From positions 154,930,210 through 154,994,209 of the forward strand of contig NC_039359.1 in the NCBI RefSeq assembly GCF_003573695.1: a DNA stretch of 64,000 bases, given 5' to 3'. The translations under genes and the position numbers were made by a program. The notes beneath the pieces are model-generated. The model was not told the DNA's origin. It was given only the letters and a program-made list of their open reading frames with translations, and searched no databases. The stretch is from Papaver somniferum. Its lineage: Eukaryota > Streptophyta > Magnoliopsida > Ranunculales > Papaveraceae. Shown piece by piece: positions 35,584 to 47,555 of this stretch; position 1 is the first letter of the stretch, and the number at the start of each line of letters is the position of its first letter.

Positions 35584-36884
35584 ATCTCCCCCTTTGTCAA
35601 TTTTAGTGACAAAACTATCAATACATATGGATTACTCGAAATCTTTGTAGATAGACTTTTGAGATGCATGATCTCCTTGGTTCTTCAACAATACTCGAAA
35701 TCTTTGTCACTTCCAAGTACTCCCATGATTCCATATATATTCAGTTCAGCATCATAGTCGTTGAAGATCCGTAGCCATAACAATGAGAAAACAAAAGCTC
35801 TCAATCATTATTATACAGTGCCATGGTATTATTACACAACATCAAAGTTCAATTGTACCACAACTTCGACAACAATACTATGGTGATATGTATCACTCCC
35901 CCTTAGTCAACACTTTCATCTCAACATGAAAATCACTCCCCCTTACATAATGATCTGAAAGCCATATGTATTTGTAGTGTGAACTACATATTAATTCTCC
36001 CCCTTTTTATCAATAAGATTGGCAAAGGTACGAAAACTAGTGGGATCCCAATGAAATTTCCATGGAGATGCTTCAAGACCAAATAAAAGCACATATCAAC
36101 TTGTTTAGATACAATCATAAAGCCGAGGCTAAATGCATTCATCAAGGATTTTATAAAGATACAAGATAACCCCTATAATATTCCACAACCGCACTCCTCA
36201 CAAAGATATGGAAATTAAGCGCAAGTTCAAAAAGAACTCTCCCCCATAAAATGTCATTCCCGAAAGAACAACAAGAGCGACCTTACTTTTTACGAGAAAA
36301 GAAGGATTTCTTTGGACAAAAATCACAAAGGAAACGATTTTGTATTCAAAAATCTCAACTAAACTAACCACAAGAAAACCCATGATTAATTTAATCGGAA
36401 TACTCAACCAAATTAACCACAAAAGAATTCATGATTAATTCTAGTTGGAAATGCTCACATAAGAGAACTTACGGAGCCACACAGTATTTACATAAAATAT
36501 GGATTAGGGAAGATCAATACTGCGGAATAGACAAATATTCATTCTATTTTTATCACTATTTGCATAACGACATATTATAGACATAATCTTTGTAAATAAA
36601 AAATTCATCATATCTTCCATCAATTATTTGCATAATGACACAATAGGTTCAATTTTTGTTTGTCAAAATTTAATCGATCTTTTATCAATACATGCATATC
36701 GACATATGAAAGAGATAACTTTTGACAAAGTATGGGACAATCAAAGTTCACGGACGCAAACACATATCCCATAACAAATTGCAATATATAAAATCATAAA
36801 GATTAAAATTGCAAAAATCATCTTCCAAAAAACTTAGAATTTAAATAAATAAATCTAAAAGCATGAAGATGAAAACTTAGACAT
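35584..36884 (-). other. E2 3' interior, gene-free
   Basis: It matches the 3' interiors of E1 and E3. It has the polypurine tract (35584-35598), the conserved hairpin (about 35820-35885) and further purine runs on the minus strand (near 35906, 35938 and 35998). No ORF of interest. G1 interrupts it after GACAT (36880-36884); it resumes at 48080. Confidence 0.7.
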
Positions 36885-37456
36885 TGTAGTTGCAGGAAAT
36901 CCTACAACACACCCCTTGTATTATCATGACTATGATTTCTAGATCTAAACTTATTTGATATGAAAATAAAGATAAAGATAATGAAAATAGAGAATAAGAC
37001 ACAAGATTTACGTGGTTCGATCAATGTGATCTACATCCACGGGGTTAGGGGATGTCGTATTGTGCAAGTATTTTGCATCCAGTCTAACAAGAGAGGCGTT
37101 AAAATGGTTCGAAGGTCTACCAAAAAATACAATAACATCTTTCAATCATTTGTAGACCACATTATTGGGGGCATGTATAAGTAACAATTCTTCGCGACCT
37201 GGTATTGAAGATGTGTTTGGATCAAAACAAAGAATTGGCGAATGTTTGAAGCATCTAACCAAAAGGTGGAGGACTATGTGTAGTGAAGATCCCTAACCCC
37301 GTGGATGTAGATCACATTGATCGAACCACGTAAATCTTGTGTCTTATTCTCTATTTTCATTATCTTTATCTTTATTTTCATATCAAATAAGTTTAGATCT
37401 AGAAATCATAGTCATGATAATACAAGGGGTGTGTTGTAGGATTTCCTGCAACTACA
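36885..37456. repeat. G1 5' end: 166-bp inverted LTR ends around a gag fragment
   Basis: The left arm (36885-37050) is the exact reverse of the right arm (37291-37456), as far as I can read by eye; both carry the last 166 bp of the LTR (U5 end TGCAACTACA). The 240-bp loop includes LTR-adjacent bases and a gag fragment (37057-37275). Forward LTR homology begins at about 37281, ten bases before the arm. Since the outer end is also a U5 end and a target duplication is present, the molecule appears to have inserted with two U5 ends. Confidence 0.85.
37057..37275 (+). pseudogene. Gag fragment inside the G1 inverted repeat
   Basis: One frame reads LTREALKWFEGLPKNTITSF, a stop, then GIEDVFGSKQRIGECLKHLT. 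This is the Retrotrans_gag pattern (A..W...L....I.S...L, then L..I.Q...E.L..Y) of plant gypsy elements. It is about 70 codons with one in-frame stop and is the only coding relic of G1. Confidence 0.7.
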
Positions 37457-37459
37457 TTT

Positions 37460-37477
37460 TGGCGCTAAAAACAGGGA
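37460..37477 (+). other. G1 primer binding site
   Basis: TGGCGCTAAAAACAGGGA follows the LTR end at 37456 by three bases, in the standard gypsy position. The tRNA is not assigned. Confidence 0.65.
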
Positions 37478-37825
37478 GGAGTAAAGGATTTATCCCTCCT
37501 GTAGCTTGTTGGTTCAAGAAATTTCCATGAAGATTAGCTATTGTTCATATTTTTCTAGATCTACAAAGTTTAGGTTCAAAAATGGAAATTTTATGGAAGA
37601 AATCACACTTTCAGGGAGTAAACATCATCAACAATTCAAAGACATGAAAAGAGTGAGAGAAAAAAAAACTAGTTGTTGTGGTGAAATTTAAGGAAAAAAT
37701 GGAAGTTTCAGTGGAAGATTTTCATGTTCAGGAGATGAAGGCAAATGTGAAAGAAGTTAAGGAAGGACGAAGAAAAGATAAGAGGCAGATGCTGCAATTT
37801 CTATCACAAACAGAAATTCGCACAG

Positions 37826-38300
37826 ATGGTTCAAGGCTGAGCGAACAATAAATAGGTCACGGGTTCGAATTCGCAGAGACACGTATTTTTTATTTTCTTC
37901 TCATTTGCATGGGAGAATAAAATAATAAGGAAGAAAGTTATGCGTTAATTTCGCAGAGAGGTTCTTGCACAATTGGTCTAGAGAGCAGTATGTGCGTTCA
38001 TGGTCGCAAGTTCGAATTCGCCTGCGAACATAGTTTTCTTATTTTTTACAGAGAGCGAAAAAATGATAATTTCGCAATATTGTATCATTATTTCGCAAAC
38101 AAGAGGCAACACAATTGGTCATCTGCGAAGTTAATGAGTTCATGGTCGTGTGATCAAGTCCCAACACATGCGTATTTTTTCGCACAGAAGAGAGTTGATG
38201 ATAATTTCGCAGAGATATTTCGCAAAGAATAAGCTTGCACAATTGGTCACGAGGTATGAATGCAAGCAGCAGGTCGCGAGATCAATTCTTGCTTCTCGCA
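37826..38300 (+). repeat. Four tRNA-like modules in the G1 interior
   Basis: Each module has a D-arm-like GCACAATTGGTC and, about 30 bases on, a T-arm-like GGTCGCAAGTTCGAATTCG. The GGTC cores are at 37855, 38002, 38144 and 38272, spaced 147, 142 and 128 bases. Module 1 has GGTCACGGGTTCGAATTC, close to a normal T arm. Module 4 has a full T arm: stem GCGAG/CTTGC with a 7-base loop ATCAATT. The linkers are AT- and GCGA-rich. No module has a convincing full cloverleaf. A fifth copy lies beyond G2. Confidence 0.55.
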
Positions 38301-38303
38301 TGT

Positions 38304-40260
38304 TGATGAGTGCTAAAAAGTGCATATTTCTATATATTTTTCTTGGCATTTAACTCATCTTTTGTGCATTAATTCTATATTTTATCCCATATTCTGTGTT
38401 TTCGTTGTTTTCAAGAATAAATACTTTTCTTAATTAATTTTGCATTTTTAGGTACTAAATAAAGCCTGGTTATCTCACGGAGCGAAAAGAGCAAAGGAAC
38501 GGCAAAGACTCCCGCTAGGAGGAAGCGAAGAATGATGTTTGCAAGAGCCGGATCAATTAGAAGTGGGCTTGAAGAGGAAGAATTGTTCTTAAAGAAGATA
38601 TGGGCTTGGCATACCCAAGGCCCAAAACCCTTACCCAAATCCATTTCCATTATCCATACCCATTTCCATGAGAGCCGTCAGATTGGATCCATCTCATCAT
38701 CCAACGGCCACCTCATCATTGTGCATCAAAATCCAAAGCTCCTGTCAAACACCATAGTACCTAACCCCATCTTGAGCCGTCAGTTTCGTTGCATCTCATC
38801 ATCCAACGGTCGCTTCAAGCTTCATCCCATCGTGCCGTTCAGTTACATCCAAAACTGATCATCCAGCGTTGTTCGTTCGCTGTGCATCAGACTCCGATGT
38901 GCCGCTCAACACTGAATCATCAAATATCTTCTACACCAGTCGAGCCAAACTCTCCCTTTCTCCCAAAACTATTTTCTCCCCGACCAGAGCTCTGCAACTC
39001 CATCTCTTCACCCCTCATCCTCTGCGCCACCATCTCCATACCCTGTCCATCACCAAAAACCCCATAAAACCATTCCCTAGTTGCCTCTCTTTCTCGTTCT
39101 TAGCACCCACACACCCTAGGTGCTACAATCAAGAGAGAGATGAAACTAGGGTTTCATCACAGTTGAAGAGGAGACCCAAATCGAGGAGTTGATCGAGCAG
39201 ACAATAGCAGAAGAGAGATGGGTTCGACAGAGGAGACAAATTCAGGGCATGGGTAAGTTGATTAACCCAAAAAAATTGTCTACTGCTACTTTTTGTGTAA
39301 CCCTAATTTTTCTTTTGGGTATAAATTGAAGAAATGTAACAACATTGAGTTCATGCCTGGATTAGCCAGAGCACCACCAAGAGGCCTGGAATAGCCAGGA
39401 CCTCAACTGTTAATGTTGTTTCAATTTCAGTTCAAGTTCAGTTCAATTTTTTAAACAATTTTAATTCCATTGTCATTTAATTTCATTATGTTCTAACTCC
39501 ATTTGCTAGGGGTTAGATGATACTCTTGAATTGTAAGCTAGGATAGTCCATGTTCATGTCACTGTTCTTATAGTGCTGAAACTAAGTAGGAATGATAATT
39601 AGCTAGTTGAGTGAATGCACCTGTGATCAGCTGTGCTGTAAGAAGACAGCTGATTCTAGGGGTGTAAGAGTGAGAGTAGCTAAGGATTCAGTCCATTTGA
39701 AGGACTGTGCTTAATTGAAGTAGGGAAGTTAGTAAACGTAGTGATCAAATGCACCTGTGATTGAGTGTGCTGTAAGAAGACACTCAATGCTAGGGGTGAA
39801 TTAGAGAACTTAGGGGATTAACCTTCCACCAATGCGGATTGCTAGATAACTGGTTGAGCAAACAAGCCTGTGATCAGCTGTACTGTGAGAAGACAGTTGA
39901 TGCTAGGGGTAAGTTAGTAAGATTAGTTAAGTAAATCATCCATAATCTTCCCTGAGATGAAGCAAGAACATGATTTGATTAGGATCTGCCTTAGTTTAGG
40001 ATCAAGAAGTGGATTCAAAAGCCCTAGCATGTTCCTGTTTACTTGCTTTACATTCTACTGTTTTTCAGTTCAGTCACTGCCATCATCTCAAGTGTGTTTT
40101 AACACAACCAAGACTCTTTGTTACAACTCAGTTTTAGTGAAACCTTAAGCTTCAACTACACACACCTTGTCCCTGTGGATCGACCCGTATTTGCATTGTT
40201 CTACACCTCGACACCGTGCACTTGCGGTATCATTTCTGTGACTCTTTTAGAGAGCCACCA
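38304..40260 (+). repeat. G2 5' LTR
   Basis: 1957 bp, TG...CA ends. It contains a pair of related blocks (about 39600-39680, 39750-39800 and 39865-39915) sharing CCTGTGATCAGCTGTGCTGT and AAGAAGACAGCTGAT elements, a degenerate internal repeat. Short ORFs at 38532-39192 are not supported as genes because they lie in the LTR. Confidence 0.92.
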
Positions 40261-40266
40261 AGTTTT

Positions 40267-40284
40267 TGGCGCCGCTGCCGGGGA
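40267..40284 (+). other. G2 primer binding site
   Basis: TGGCGCCGCTGCCGGGGA lies six bases after the LTR end and is a very common plant gypsy primer site. Confidence 0.9.
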
Positions 40285-40621
40285 CTTGGCGTTGTGTGGT
40301 TGTTGTTCTTTTTATCTTACTTTGATGTTTTGTTTTATTTTGTGTAACTTAGCTGTTGTGTAGTGTAACTTAGTGTAACTTAGCTGCATTGCATACTGTC
40401 ATGTCATACTTGCATATCATTGCATAATTTGCATAACTTAGGAGCATTTTCATCTTGCATTTGCATATTCATCCTGCATCATCTATTTTCTTGCATCTTT
40501 GTAGCTCTGTAACCTGCTGTGTAGTGCAAGCATCTCTGGCCATGTTTATCTTGTAGCAGTTGCATATCTTGCTCTCAAGTTATTGAAACTTCTGGAACTA
40601 AGAACTTGGTTGAGTGACAGG

Positions 40622-40800
40622 TACTGCTGAACCTGTGTTGCTGCTGGTGCTGCTACTAATTGGTGTTGAGCCTCTGGTGCTCTTGCTGTTGTTGCTGCAG
40701 CTGTGCTGCTACTTTCTTCTTCTCCCTGCTGCTGCTGCTACTTCTTCCTGCTGCTGCTGGTGCTTGGGCCATTGCTACAGCCATCCTCTGGTGCTGCTGT
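40622..40800. repeat. CTG-rich low-complexity block in G2
   Basis: Interrupted CTG/TGCTGC repeats give a Leu-rich frame on one strand and Gln-rich frames on the other. It lies in the leader between primer site and gag. It is a microsatellite and not a gene. Confidence 0.8.
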
Positions 40801-41401
40801 TGTTTTCCTTCTGCTATTGTTGAGTTGCTGGTCTGAGCTTGTTGCTGAGAGCCAAAGCCCAACTGGGCCTCTCCAACAAAAGTTTAGGATGATCCAAAGC
40901 CAAAATGGGCTTGTGCAACTTAAGAAAAGGGATAAAAGCCCAACTGGGCTTCCCTCCAAAAAGGTAAGCCTAAACCCAAACCCAAATTTTTTGGGCCTGT
41001 AATTTTTTTGGTTTGTATTGTTATTCTCTTTTGGGCTTGTAATTTAATTATCTTTTTGGGCATGTAACAATTATTTTAATTTTATTTTTTTTATTTTTTT
41101 TTTATTTGGGATTGTAATAATTTTAGTTTTATTTTTATTTTCTTTTTTTTTGTGGGTTTGTAATAATTAGTTTTATTTTTATTTCTTTCTTTATTTGGGC
41201 TTGTAATTTAGTTGTTTGTTAGGCTTGTAGTTTCTTTTAAACTAAAATTTGGGCTTCAAAACCCAACAAAAAAAAAAAAAAAAAAATTGCTCCTAATTTC
41301 AAAAACCAAATTTTTAATCCCATAAAAACCAAAATTTTCCCATAAAAACCAAATTTTGAAAACCCTTTAAAACCAAATAGTGGGCTTTGTGTCTTTTCAA
41401 T

Positions 41402-43008
41402 ATGGGCCAACCTAGTGCTCTCCATGAATACATGTATCCCACAATAAAAATTCCATTATCATGTATTGTCTTACCTCAAACCAATAACCCTTTTAAAATA
41501 AATGCAAGCATGATACAAATACTTCCTATATTTCGAGGGTTCGATTCTGAGAACCCCTATACTCATGTAAGAGAGTTTAAACAAACTTTCGGACTATGCA
41601 ACCTGATCATATGTCCGAAGACTCTCTGAAATTGCGTTTGTTTACATTTTCCTAAAGGAAAGGGCCAAAACATGGTTTTACGTTTGAGACCACAATCAAT
41701 CAACACTTGGGACCAACTCACAGATCTATTTTTAAAAAATTCTTTCCACATCATAGGACCATCGCTATTCGTCAAAGTATCAATTGTTTTGTCCAATTGG
41801 ATGAGGAAACTGTTTTTGACTATTTTGAACGTTTTAATGATTTGTTGAGCGAATGTCCACACCATGGATTTGAGAAGTGGAGACTTGTCGCTATCCTCTA
41901 TGAGGGACTAGACTTTAAATCTCGAGCCATGGTTGAGTGTATGTGTAATGGTGAATTTCTTGATAAAACTGTGGATGATGCATGGAAATTTTTAGCTGAG
42001 ATTGCGGAGAAAACCCGTCAATGGGAATCCATTAGGGAAACTGAGACACTATCACATGATATAGGTGGTAATGAATTGAACTTTGAAAATAGCATGTCTA
42101 GTCCTTCTCATGTGTATGATATTGAATATGAACCTAATCTAGAGGAACATGAGTTGACTAATGACACCACAACTGCTAATAGGGACAAGTATGCATATTA
42201 CTATGATGATGATGATAATGTTATGTTAGAAGAACATGTCTATGCTGAAAATGTTGTGGAACCTTTGGTTTCAAATACAATAGGCTTTTCTGCCCCGACC
42301 TTCATGAATGATATTTCTTCTAATATTCCATATGCATGTGATGTTGATACTGATTTTGATATTGTGCAATTATCCTGTGAAGAGCATGACTTAGGTAAAT
42401 CTTCTGTTGACACTAATGATCCTATGCAGGAAAACATAGTTGATGTGTCTGATTCCATACTTAAGCCACAATATATTGCTTCTGTTGATGATAATTTGAA
42501 TATATCGGATAACCACGATTCTGAATTAGGACTTGTGCAAATTTTTTGTGATGATGAGCATGCTACACATCTTGAGTGTGACTTAGATAATGCTGATGTG
42601 ACTGATAATATTGATACTCTTGATCTCATGCATGTGAGACACTTAGATGTCACTTTCTTGCCTAAGTCACAATCTGATAGCCTTCCACCCAACCTAGAGT
42701 TGGTTTGTACCCATATTGTCAAACCAATTTTTCTGAGAGTCCCTAATCTAGGTTTGGAACTGTGTGCTTCCCAAGTCCTTTTGGACTATTTTGCATCTAA
42801 GTATAATATCTTTGAGGAACCACAGTTGGAATTAGCATGTGTACCCGTCCCTAGCAAAGTTCATTTCGAATTAGACCTTGTGCATGATGAACCCCAAAAA
42901 CTGCGAGATTTTGTATCCAAAATTTATCTGTTGAAAAATCCAGGTTTGGGGGTAGCTCATTTTGTTTCACAGCTTCACTTGCATGCCTATCATATTATTA
43001 TTGTGTGA
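41402..43008 (+). pseudogene. G2 gag (Retrotrans_gag, Athila/Tat-like), frameshifted
   Basis: The N-terminal piece from ATG 41402 holds ILPIFRGFDSENPYTHVREF. After a frame change near 41610 come EDSLKLRLF, ERAKTWFYV and SINTWDQLTDLFL in three different frames. From 41720 a 430-codon frame continues with KKFFPHHRTIAIRQ, DYFERFNDLLSECPHHGFEK and ILYEGLDFKSRAMVECMCNG. This order is the capsid domain of Athila/Tat gag proteins. The remaining 270 residues are acidic (many Asp and Glu) without a zinc knuckle and end at a stop at 43006. At least three frame breaks in the first 320 bases prevent a normal capsid. Gag would form the particle that packages the element's RNA. Confidence 0.82.
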
Positions 43009-44522
43009 AGCTGTTGAAACCTCTACACTTTGTCTTTTGGGTTGATCCTCAACTCTTTAGATTGTTAGTGTATGGTGAATTTTTTGATATAATCCAGTAG
43101 ATAAAATTTTAAAAATCCTTTTGTTCCTTTTGTATATATTTTGCTAATCCAATATGATCTCGGCTGACATATGTTGGATTCTTTCCTTGAATAACGGAGT
43201 TCTAATCTTGCTTTCGCCGAAATCGGGTATTCTCTTTCCTTTTTCTCTACTCAACATGATCCTCTTCATATGTTGTATTATAATTTTGTTCATATTTTGA
43301 AACATTGAGGACAATGTTTAGTTTAGGTTTGGGGGTGAAAAGTAGATACTTTGATAATATGCCATAATTGAAAACAAGAACTCCTTCTTTTTGAAAAAAA
43401 TTAAAAATTCCAAAAAAAAAATTAAAAAATGATAAAAAAACATAAAAATGGAGCTCATTTACCTTGAAATGTTGACTCTTGTGCAAATATGTATTTTTAG
43501 GAGTCTTAGTCTAGATATTTAGGCACCCTGATTCTAGCACAATTCACATAGTGATAAGAAATTGCACGCGCACGATCTACCAATACATGTATAGCCTCAT
43601 CCTTGAGGTGTTCTATCGGAAGTTTTAGTTGCCAATCACTTTAGAATACTGAACGAAACTTGACTAGCTTGTTCTTTGGTTGGTTGGGATAGAAGGTGGA
43701 GGTTACATTAAGAAAACAACCATCGAATTTAACTGGGTGCATCAAAAAGGGCTACCTCTTGCTAAGAGTCATGTAATTTTTTTTGTTTCCTTTTGTATAT
43801 GTATCAAAAGTGTTATGTTAAAAAAAAAAATGATGTATATATTCAGAAAAAAATCAAAAAAAAAAAGTCAAAAAAAAAAAAGAATGAAAAAAAGAAAAAT
43901 CAATCAAGTATTTATCAATTCCATCCTCTCTTGTTCCAAAAATAAAAGAGAGTAGTCAATGTAAATAAGAGTCATGTAAAGAGTCATCTTTTGTGTTTTT
44001 TGTAATAAGCAAGGAAGGGTGTATGCCATTGATGTACAACGCGAGTAATTGTGAAATACCTCCAACTCATTCACAATTCTCGTAAAGTCCGGACAGCTAG
44101 CTAGATTTCGACCTCGTTCTTAGCCTGAGAAACTATCTCTTGGTGATTAGTAGTCATAACATCCGATCTTTCTTTACACATGTGTAGATACACTTTACAC
44201 TCTTATCACATGTCTTTATTTTTATCAGTGCTAGGATTGTGCCTTTGATAGCTAGATTGACATCTCCATTTTGCTGTGAGCTTAAACTGTCTTGCACATG
44301 TCACATTTGATGGAATCTGAGCTTATATTTTGTCCTAGAACTTTGTAGGTACGTTCTAAGCAAACCTTCACGAGACTTCACTCGTCCACTAGGGACACTT
44401 AGTGGTTTAAAAGGCTTAGTGCATACGCTAAATGCATCGAGAGACCAGCGACAGTGGTATAGGTAGGATTTCCTTAGTTTTGTTTTACTTGAGGACAAGT
44501 AAAATTCAGGTTTGGGGGTATT
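43009..44522 (+). other. G2 3' interior, no gene
   Basis: AT-rich with long A runs (43395-43440, 43815-43905) and no recognisable pol. TTTAGGTTTGGGGGTGAAAA at about 43320 and CAGGTTTGGGGGTATT (44507-44522) are similar purine tracts; the second directly precedes the LTR and is the likely polypurine tract. Confidence 0.6.
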
Positions 44523-46471
44523 TGATGAGTGCTAAAAAGTGCATATTTCTATATATTTTTCTTGGCATTTAACTCATCCTTTGTGCATTACTATATTTTA
44601 TCCCATATTCTGTGTTTTCGTTGTTTTCAAGAATAAATACTTTTCTTAATTAATTTGCATTTTTAGGTACTAAATAAAGCCTGGTTATCTCACGGAGCGA
44701 AAAGAGCAAAGAACGGCAAAGACTCCCGCTAGGAGGAAGCGAAGAATGATGTTTGCAAGAGCCGGATCAATTAGAAGTGGGCTTGAAGAGGAAGAATTGT
44801 TCTTAAAGAAGATATGGGCTTGGCATACCAAGGCCCAAAACCCTTACCCAAATCCATTTCCATTATCCATACCCATTTCCATGAGAGCCGTCAGATTGGA
44901 TCCATCTCATCATCCAACGGCCACCTCATCATTGTGCATCAAAATCCAAAGCTCCTGTCAAACACCATAGTACCTAACCCCATCTTGAGCCGTCAGTTTC
45001 GTTGCATCTCATCATCCAACGGTCGCTTCAAGCTTCATCCCATCGTGCCGTTCAATTACATCCAAAACTTATCATCCAGCGTCGTTCGTTCGCTGTGCAT
45101 CAGACTCTGATGTACCGCTCAACACCGAATCATCAAATATCTTCTACACCAGTCGAGCCAAACTCTCCCTTTCTCCCAAAACTATTTTCTCCCCGACCAG
45201 AGCTCTGCAACTCCATCTCTTCACCCCTCACCCTCTGCGCCACCATCTCCATACCCTGTCCATCACCAAAACCCCATAAACCCATTCCCTAGTTGCCTCT
45301 CTTTCTCGTTCTTAGCACCCACACACCCTAGGTGCTACAATCAAGAGAGAGATGAAACTAGGGTTTCATCACAGTTGAAGAGGAGACCCAAATCGAGGAG
45401 TTGATCGAGCAGACAATAGCAGAAGAGAGATGGGTTCGACAGAGGAGACAAATTCAGGGCATGGGTAAGTTGAGTAACCCAAAAAAATTGTCTACTGCTA
45501 CTTTTTGTGTAACCCTAATTTTTCTTTTGGGTATAAATTGAAGAACTGTAACAACATTGAGTTCATGCCTGGATTAGCCAGAGCACCACCAAGAGGCCTG
45601 GAATAGCCAGGACCTCAACTGTTAATGTTGTTTCAATTTCAGTTCAAGTTCAGTTCAATGTTTTAAACAATTTCAATTCCATTGTCATTTAATTTCATTA
45701 TGTTCTAACTCCATTTGCTAGGGGTTAGATGATACTCTTGAATTGTAAGCTAGGATAGTCCTTGTTCATGTCACTGTTCTTGTAGTGCTGAAACTAAGTA
45801 GGATGATAATTGGCTAGTTGAGTGAATGCACCTGTGATCAGCTGTGCTGTAAGAAGACAGCTGATTCTAGGGGTGTAAGAGTGAGAGTAGCTAAGGATTC
45901 AGTCCATTTGAAGGACTGTGCTTAATTGAAGTAGGGAAGTTAGTAAACGTAGTGATCAAATGCACCTGTGATTGAGTGTGCTGTAAGAAGACACTCAATG
46001 CTAGGGGTGAATTAGAGAACTTAGGGGATTAACCTTCCACCAATGCGGATTGCTAGATAACTAGTTGAGCAAACAAGCCTGTGATCAGCTGTACTGTGAG
46101 AAGACAGTTGATGCTAGGGGTAAGTTAGTAAGATTAGTTAAGTAAATCATCCATAATCTTCCCTGAGATGAAGCAAGAACATTATTTGATTAGGATCTGC
46201 CTTAGCTTAGGATCAAGAAGTGGATTCAAAAGCCCTAGCATGTTCCTGTATACTTGCTTTACATTCTACTGTTTTTTAGTTCAGTCACTGCCATCATCTC
46301 AAGTGTGTTTTAACACAACCAAGACTCTTTGTTACAACTCAGTTTTAGTGAAACCTTAAGCTTCAACTACACACACCTTGTCCCTGTGGATCGACCCGTA
46401 TTTGCATTGTTCTACACCTCGACACCGTGCACTTGCGGTATCATTTCTGTGACTCTTTTAGAGAGCCACCA
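44523..46471 (+). repeat. G2 3' LTR
   Basis: 1949 bp, nearly identical to 38304-40260; differences are scattered single bases and small gaps. Ends in GAGAGCCACCA and is followed by the CATGT duplicate. Confidence 0.93.
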
Positions 46472-46563
46472 CATGTTTATTTTCGTTACGCGAAATTTAT
46501 ACAGAATTGCCTCTCACACAGTTGGAATTTGATTACTTCACAAGAACTTTGATTATTTCGCAA

Positions 46564-46638
46564 GAGAGGCTTAGCACAGTTGGTATATTGTGAGAATATG
46601 CAAGTAGCAGGTCGAGGGTTTAATTCTTGCCTCTCGCA
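46564..46638 (+). repeat. Fifth tRNA-like module of G1
   Basis: GCACAGTTGGTATATTGTGA gives a D-arm-like segment, followed by GGTCGAGGGTTTAATTCTTG as T-arm-like segment (GGTC at 46610). GAGAGGC (46564-46570) is complementary to GCCTCTC (46629-46635), a 7-bp closing stem over a 72-base span, the size of a tRNA. The stem and T arm do not coincide in the standard register, so this is a relic or mimic and not a working tRNA gene. Removing G2 puts it about 165 bases after module four. Confidence 0.5.
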
Positions 46639-47555
46639 TCTATTTTTTCTAAGCGACATTTATACTTCATGCAATATATTTTTCACGCGAGATTGACAAC
46701 AACAGCGAATCACATAAAAGCTAAGTACCACTTTCCTTGAACATTTTACTTTTACAGAAAATAAAAGATTTTTGATTTGATTTACAAAAGGCGATATAAT
46801 CGCAGAATTACAGAAATTTCAGAATTACAAAAGAAACCGAGAAAAATCTCGCACAGATCAATTTATATATTTCTCTTGAAAATTTGCTTTGTTTCAAATG
46901 AGAATGATATCTAAATGGAGAGTAGTAGGAGGCAAAATAAGACCTTCCATCAACAGGCTAGTATGACCTTCCATCAACAGGCTGCACAAGACCTCATTAG
47001 GATCATTTCCATGAAAGATATCTATCGGATAAGAAGAAACAAGTTATACAAAGGAAATCAAAACAAAGAAAAACGATTTGAACTTGCAATTAAATGAAAA
47101 TTTTTGATAAAAGAAATGTTGAATACTAATCTAAATTCTCATTTGGATTATAGCATTGCATGAGGCAGAGAACGTGGAGTATAATTTCGCAATACTTCTT
47201 ATTCGCAATCAAGGACGGATACTTCTTATACTTCTCAGGATACTTCATACTTATTATATATTTCGAGGATTGAGTACTTCTTATACTTCTCAAAGGATAC
47301 TTCATACTTCTTATATATTTCGAGGATTGAGTACTTCTTATACTTCTTCAAGGATACTTCATACTTCGCATACTTCAAGATATGATACTTCTTATTTACT
47401 TCGCAACGCTCCGGAACTTCACAAAAGAATAGAGGCAAGTATGTACTTTTCAAGTCCAATATTCTTTCGCTCGTTCCTCCAACAACTACTACTACAAAGT
47501 GGATTTTTTCTTAAAGATCGCTCTTCAAGCAATATTCAAGGAAAAAGAGGCAAGA
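46639..47555 (+). other. G1 3' interior with a 57-bp tandem repeat
   Basis: No gene. A tandem repeat with a 57-bp period starts at 47238, 47295 and 47352 (GGATACTTCATACTTCTTAT then ATTTCGAGGATTGAGTACTT). A 26-base unit GACCTTCCATCAACAGGCT is duplicated at about 46942 and 46966. GAAAAAGAGGCAAGA (47541-47555) is the polypurine tract. Confidence 0.7.

Larger units (their letters stand above)
38304..46471 (+). mobile_element. G2, Athila/Tat-like gypsy element with gag only
   Basis: LTRs 38304-40260 and 44523-46471 start TGATGAGTGCTAAAAAGTGC and end GAGAGCCACCA. CATGT duplicates flank it (38299-38303 and 46472-46476). The primer site is at 40267 and a purine run AGGTTTGGGGGTA precedes the right LTR. 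The two LTRs differ at roughly two dozen places by eye over 1.95 kb. The interior has only a broken gag, so it is non-autonomous. It sits between the fourth and fifth tRNA-like modules of G1. Confidence 0.93.

Noticed and set aside
38532..39192. Overlapping 90-110 codon frames in the G2 LTR
   Set aside because: They occur in both LTRs, with frame-changing differences between the copies. No coding constraint visible.
40614..40823. Leu-rich membrane-like small protein
   Set aside because: It is a translation of a CTG microsatellite in the G2 leader.
42240..42722. 160-codon minus-strand frame
   Set aside because: It lies opposite the open acidic part of G2 gag and shows no features of its own.
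46564..46638. Functional tRNA gene
   Set aside because: The 7-bp end stem and the T arm do not fit the standard register together, and no clear anticodon arm is seen. Kept only as tRNA-like.
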